64,000 nucleotides of DNA from Dillenia suffruticosa. Lineage: Eukaryota; Streptophyta; Magnoliopsida; Dilleniales; Dilleniaceae. The notes below the pieces were generated by a model. It made no database searches and was not told the DNA's origin. It saw nothing but the letters and a program-made list of their open reading frames with translations. The DNA lies in contig JAVTVX010000010.1 of the NCBI GenBank assembly GCA_033439265.1, positions 19,705,056 to 19,769,055 of the forward strand. Reading direction: 5' to 3'. Position numbers and translations under genes: made by a program. How positions within the stretch are numbered: position 1 is the first letter of the stretch; every line of letters begins with the position of its first letter. Shown here piece by piece: positions 59,501 to 64,000 of this stretch.

Positions 59501-61992
59501 AAAGTTTTAGTATTTTAAATGTATAGTTCAATAGAGGAAATGGAGCATTAAGCCCGTGTAAGAAATCTAGGATAACATGAAATGGGAAATGTTGGGCAGT
59601 TGCAAGATCACCTCGAATGTGAATGGGAGACTGACTTGCTGATTGACCTAGAAGGTCTACTCCTGCACAAGAAGCAAAATACACTGCAGATTAGCATCTA
59701 CAGGTCATGCAAAATGCACATGGTAATGAAAAAAAATGATTAGGAGTAAGTACCGATGAGGTGAATATGAATGATCAGATAAGTGGGGAGATCTAGAAGT
59801 CCTGTCCAATAAGAGTCAGACAGATAACACAGCTGATGGAAAAACATCCAACAACAAATGCACCCCAGAAAGGAGAGAAATTATCATAGAATCCATTTAA
59901 AAATCATCCAAGTCAAAAATGATATGTTCCTCCTCAATTTTAATTACTTCAGAAAGATTAGCATCTATCCTGTATCACATAATGAACAAAGAAAATGCCA
60001 TTTTCCAATCACCAGACCAAAGAAAAGGAAGAATAGGACAAAGGAAAAAAATTATTTCAAGAATAGACATGCAAATGAGGGAAAACCAGGAAGCGTGGGG
60101 AAGTCTCAAGAAAAAATTCAATTTTCTGAGGCACCAGGAAACCATGAAGCATGAACAACTGCCCAATTGACAATAAACATCACAATTGTATAAAGACAAG
60201 ACAATATTTGGACAAAAGAGAAAGAAAAATTATTAATCTATTATGACAAACTACAACCTTATAATGCCAAGCAAACTGCAATGTTGCTGCATCAGTTTCA
60301 CAAACCATGACCATGCATGCCTGATAAGTATTGATTTAGCTAGCTCACTTGACTGATTCCATGCCGGATGAAAACGAAGAAACAAGTTCAGATTGTAGAA
60401 AGCTAAAATAGCTATTATTTGTAGGATGGCACAATTTTGATTCCAACCTGTACCTTCTCAAGCCATTCCTCTCATTGACTTCTTTCTCATCATGGAAACT
60501 GCGACCAGCTGCCACAGCATTCCTCCAGTTTGGATTGATCCCAGCATCATTGGCCTTTGAGTCATCAAAACCGCCGTCCTACAGTAGTTTGAGGTAAAGG
60601 ACATGAACCCAAATAATTGCAGAAGCAAGCTGAATGCATGGCAAACAGAAACGGAAGTTAAAACCAGATACCCAGCTGGTGAAAACCCAACTCTTTCATG
60701 AATAACGTTATTACCATTTTCCTTGTTTTCTCTTGTTCCAGTTCTCTAACTTCTTTCTCTTTCATCCTCTTAATTTCACCAGCAATCCGATCCGCTTCTG
60801 CCTGCATTTGTCCATAAAATAAAGTTAATTAGAAAACGCATGAGCAACAATATAATAAAGCATAGCATCACAAACCTTCTTCTTCTTGGTTTCTTCCTCT
60901 TTGGCATCCAGGAACTGTTGAGGAACACCGCTGGCATTCTTCTGCGCACTGAGAAGGAGAGTCCAAAGCTCCTTCATAAATTTTCCTGTGTTTTTCTCCA
61001 TGAAGCCAGTCAGTGATATTTGAACCTGTTTGCCATTCACATCCTGCAAAAGAAAAAACAGCAATTCAATATGCTCCCCTAATGTAATCATCCGGCGTAT
61101 ATGCATTCATGCTAATAGTTTACCTTTCCATCCAAAAGACCATAAATGAAATTGATGAGTACTTCATCCTCAAAACCAAGGAGCTCCGTAACCCTAGTCG
61201 CTATCCATGGTCTGATTACATCCATCTTCACTTTTGTCATGTCAACCTTAATTCATCAAATGTATTCAGCATTACCACAGAAACCATAACAAAATATCAT
61301 TCATGAATAATCATTTAACCTTTGCTTCGAACCAAATAGGAAATAAATTCAGCTCATTTAAAATGAAATGAATTATGGAGCTCATTTGCAAATGGAATCT
61401 TAAACTTGGAAGCAAAAGGTAAAAGGTGGAACACATTTGGGGTTTTTATTTGTCCTCGCTTGTGGAGTTAATTTGGGTGGACCCACAAACTCTTGTGGAG
61501 TTCATTTGCAAATTCCTTCCTTTTTTGCTCATTTGGGAATTCATATTTTTTGTGAGTTAGAAATGAACTTCACACCTTTTCTCTTTTGGCTCCAAGTATC
61601 AAAACTTGGAATTGGAAATGAAGTCCACAATTTTTGTGAAGTTCATCTGGTTCCAAGCACAGCCTCAGGCAGATGGAATTGAACCGTGAACATATTCCAA
61701 GAAGTCAAGAAATAGGGATTACAATAATTAGGGTTTTGTAGAATAAATACTTTAGATAGATAAATTCACTGCTCGAACTTTAAATTCTAATGATTCCTAA
61801 GAAGAAGAAGAAGACGAACCAGATGCTCCAATTCAGGAGCAAATTTCTGCGATTTCAATAGCTTCGCCTGTTTGTTCGAGAACCGAGTGTCCTGATCGGC
61901 AGACGTGCCCTAGAACAATCAATCCGTAGTGACAAGATCGGATCAGAAAATAAGGAGAGAGACTGTGACTTAAGACTAGAGATGCTTGAGTA

Positions 61993-62032
<40 letters not shown>

Positions 62033-62056
62033 TACCCTAAAGAAGCCGCCCGACAT
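56558..62056 (-). CDS. SRRM1: SRRM1-like PWI-domain/RS-repeat splicing protein, 932 aa
   Basis: Thirteen minus-strand exons: 62036-62056, 61820-61909, 61124-61246, 60876-61043, 60715-60801, 60454-60578, 59754-59801, 59612-59662, 58577-59440, 57887-58132, 57584-57724, 57300-57482 and 56558-57209 (or 57206). Starts MSGGFFR. A PWI nucleic-acid-binding domain spans about 25-105 (KSQKFAPELEHLVDMTKVKM, RPWIATRVTELLGFEDEVLI, FMEKNTGKFMKELWTLLL). A Lys/Glu helix follows, then a 288-codon exon of RS repeats (RRRSPSP type), then acidic and basic tracts and the end LRAKRGVGH. The protein is a nuclear speckle splicing coactivator bridging SR proteins and snRNPs. The intron after the RS exon uses a GC donor (AG|GCAAGT). 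The last intron is 90 or 93 nt, open in frame, with a NAGNAG acceptor. Confidence 0.94.
57207..57299 (-). other. In-frame retainable intron with NAGNAG acceptor
   Basis: Between exons 12 and 13 of the SRRM1-like gene, donor AGAG|GTGTGAA and acceptor GGCAGCAG|TATACC. Acceptor choice changes the product by one Ser. The intron is a multiple of three and stop-free, so retention adds about 30 residues including the hydrophobic ISMLLVGISLLITHII. Confidence 0.7.
61996..62029. repeat. (GA)n microsatellite in SRRM1 intron 1
   Basis: A 34-bp GA run (CT on the sense strand) lies six bases inside the first intron, right beside the 21-nt first coding exon. Confidence 0.95.
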
Positions 62057-63603
62057 CTTCTAGGGCTTGTGATGAAGATTCTTGAAGAAATGAAGCGAGG
62101 CAGACAAGGAGAGAGACTGTGACTTAAGACTTGAGATGCGTTGGCTGCAAGTTGTTCGAATTCACGCCATTGCCATGTCTTCCCCAGGACTCGATAAAGT
62201 ACCAACACTTCATGCCCTAACCCCGTTTATATGTAGAGCAGATATGAGGGTAAAAATGTCTTTTCGTCTTTTACATTTCATTTTGGAATTCAAAACCCAA
62301 TAGTCCAGGCCCGATATGCTGGGCCTCTCAAACTCTATCCCCCTTTGGGCCGTGTTGCTGACTTTCTTTTTTTCTTTTTTTGGAAAAATAAAATGAGTGG
62401 TGCAATACGAAAACTTCCTAAGATATCACCCATCCTAATATTACTCTCGCCCAAGCATGCATAATTACGGAGTTTTGATGGGATCTAATGTATTAGTGCT
62501 GATATAATTGCACCCTGACTTCCTCCTTCTAGGAAAAAAGAGTAATCAATTTTATTTTAATCTATTTTCATAATTGAGCATATATATGAAAATAAATTTT
62601 TTAGAAAAAAGAAATTACATGATACTAACAACATATGTTGAAAAATACTCACTTAGTTAATGTAGTGATTGCATATTGATAATTATTAAATAATATTTAA
62701 ATTTTGTGTATAAAAAAATAGATATTGAAAAAGTTTTATATATTAAAATTTAATTCAATTTTAACTGAATTTAGTTGATTTAATATGATTATAAAATATC
62801 AATAATTTATCTTAAAAAATGATAAAAAATTGAATCAAATCAATAAATCAACAAAATATAGGATGAAATCCGGTTTTATTACTTAAAATAGGTATGTAAA
62901 AATAAAAATAAAATGAATGATTATATCTTGTTAAGTTTTTTTAGGTGTGACGATAAGATTTGAATCATAATTATTATTTTTAGATTTAAATTAATATTAT
63001 AAAATTAAAAATATTTTCTATAATTAAACTATTTAAATATATTTTTAGAGGCAAATTTCTTTAATGGATTCCCTAATTGTGGAGGCCCCTCGGGGACGAG
63101 GGATGAGACGTATTTATATTCTGTGGTAAAAGAACTAGGAAGTTTTTTGGGGGAGGTGATTTGATTTGATATGATAGGGAATAATACATTGTAGGCTCAG
63201 TTTTTGACCATGACGGTGAAAAGAAAAACTAGAAAGGAAAATTTTGAAAGAAGGAGGTGATGACACGTGGACCCCCGGATAAAATCGGATGCAAACCTAT
63301 TTATATTCCACTCTTTATTCCTCTTTTCTGATCCGCCTCAGGGACACCCCCTTCCTATCTCGACCCTTCCCCCCATCCCGCCGCGCTCTCTCTTTCTCTC
63401 TCTCTCTCTCTCCCCCCCCCCCCCATCGCACGCACCTGATATTAAAGGAGCTCCAAAATCTTGGACTCCTAAATCTCAATTTGAAAGATCTTGTCGTCAT
63501 TCTTAAACCCCTCGCAAATCGGTCTTCAAGATCAGAATCTAAGGAGGTTTCTTGATTTTTTCGACTCGATCAATTTGAAGGGAAGACAGAGAGCTGTATT
63601 AAA
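62057..63603. promoter_or_regulatory. Divergent promoter region between SRRM1-like and TFIIA genes
   Basis: About 1.5 kb separates the two divergent start codons. The middle (62.5-63.05 kb) is very AT-rich. GACACGTGGA, a G-box/ABRE, is at about 63262-63271, and the TFIIA leader carries a CT/C-rich run at 63385-63423. Confidence 0.5.
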
Positions 63604-64000
63604 ATGGCGACTTCGGCGACAAGCACTGTCTATGTCCACGTCATCGAAGACGTCATCAACAAGGTTCGCGAAGAGTTCATCAGTAATGGCGGTCCTGGCC
63701 AGAGTGTTCTCAATGAGCTTCAAGGGGTACATTCTTCTTGCTTTGTTTGACTTAGATTTCCCTCCTTTTTGCGCTGTTTCCTAACTAGGGATTTGATTTC
63801 AATCGTTTGATTTTTGGTCTACGGTCCAGTAGATTTGATTTTCTTGGTTCTAGGGTTTTGAATTTTCGATTATTGGGATTAGGGTTTTCCAAATTGGTAG
63901 ATTTTTTGTAGTAACTCTTGGCATTTATATGAATTTGAAGATTTGGGAGATGAAGATGATGCAAGCTGGTGCCATACTAGGCCCGATTGAGAGGTCTTCG
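63604..64000 (+). CDS. TFIIA large subunit (alpha/beta), 5' part
   Basis: Exon 1 is 63604-63726 (MATSATSTVYVHVIEDVINK then VREEFISNGGPGQSVLNELQ), exon 2 begins at 63941 (IWEMKMMQAGAILGPIERSS) and runs off the window. The junction is GT-AG in phase 0. This is the N-terminal helical domain of the TFIIA precursor, which pairs with the small subunit and stabilises TBP on the TATA box during pol II initiation. The start ATG has good context (AAAATGGCG). The remaining exons, including the acidic C-terminal beta part, lie outside. Confidence 0.96.

Overview
The window is nuclear DNA of a flowering plant, most likely a eudicot tree or woody species. The protein-coding genes have many short exons with GT-AG introns and strongly plant-specific products (SMO2 sterol demethylase, clade A PP2C, TAC1-like QALGGH zinc finger, subfamily-2 ethylene receptor). 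Intergenic DNA is AT-rich and full of CT/GA microsatellites, and the repeats are typical plant SINEs, RTE-type LINEs, hAT and CACTA-like elements. I see no bacterial, organellar or viral genes, no CRISPR array and no LTR retrotransposon. I cannot name the species.

Layout from left to right: a SINE (0.5 kb); a 14-exon coiled-coil protein gene on the minus strand (1.1-5.8 kb) whose third exon has a decayed duplicate; a tRNA-Val(CAC) gene (6.0 kb); a non-autonomous hAT element with an exact 8-bp target duplication (6.6-7.9 kb); a small Gly/His-rich protein (8.6 kb); eIF3 subunit G (10.5-12.6 kb); about 5 kb without a clear gene; sterol C4-methyl oxidase SMO2 with a LINE tail inside intron 3 (17.5-21.8 kb); an old, AT-decayed RTE LINE (22.7-24.5 kb); a PP2CA-like ABA-pathway phosphatase on the minus strand (26.5-28.1 kb); a gene-poor stretch (28-32 kb); a duplicated pair of class I small heat-shock genes (32.8 and 35.6 kb), the second with a frameshift; a tropinone-reductase-like SDR on the minus strand lacking the catalytic tyrosine (36.6-38.4 kb); a TAC1-like C2H2 repressor (42.3 kb); a DUF604 glycosyltransferase on the minus strand (44.3-46.3 kb); a CACTA-like element holding a minisatellite (48-49.1 kb); a truncated ethylene receptor gene (51-52 kb); a third RTE fragment (53.5-54.4 kb); an SRRM1-like PWI/RS splicing protein on the minus strand (56.6-62.1 kb); and the start of the TFIIA large subunit gene (63.6 kb to the window edge).

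The genes do not form a pathway or operon; they are independent plant genes. The points most worth a second look are host-gene anomalies: a catalytic Tyr-to-Gln change in the SDR, a decapitated small HSP, an ethylene receptor that keeps the copper ligands but loses the kinase, GC-AG introns in two genes (PP2C and SRRM1), and a 90/93-nt in-frame intron with a NAGNAG acceptor in SRRM1 that would insert a membrane-like segment if retained. All exon models were built by hand from splice signals, reading-frame continuity and family resemblance; none has been tested against transcripts.
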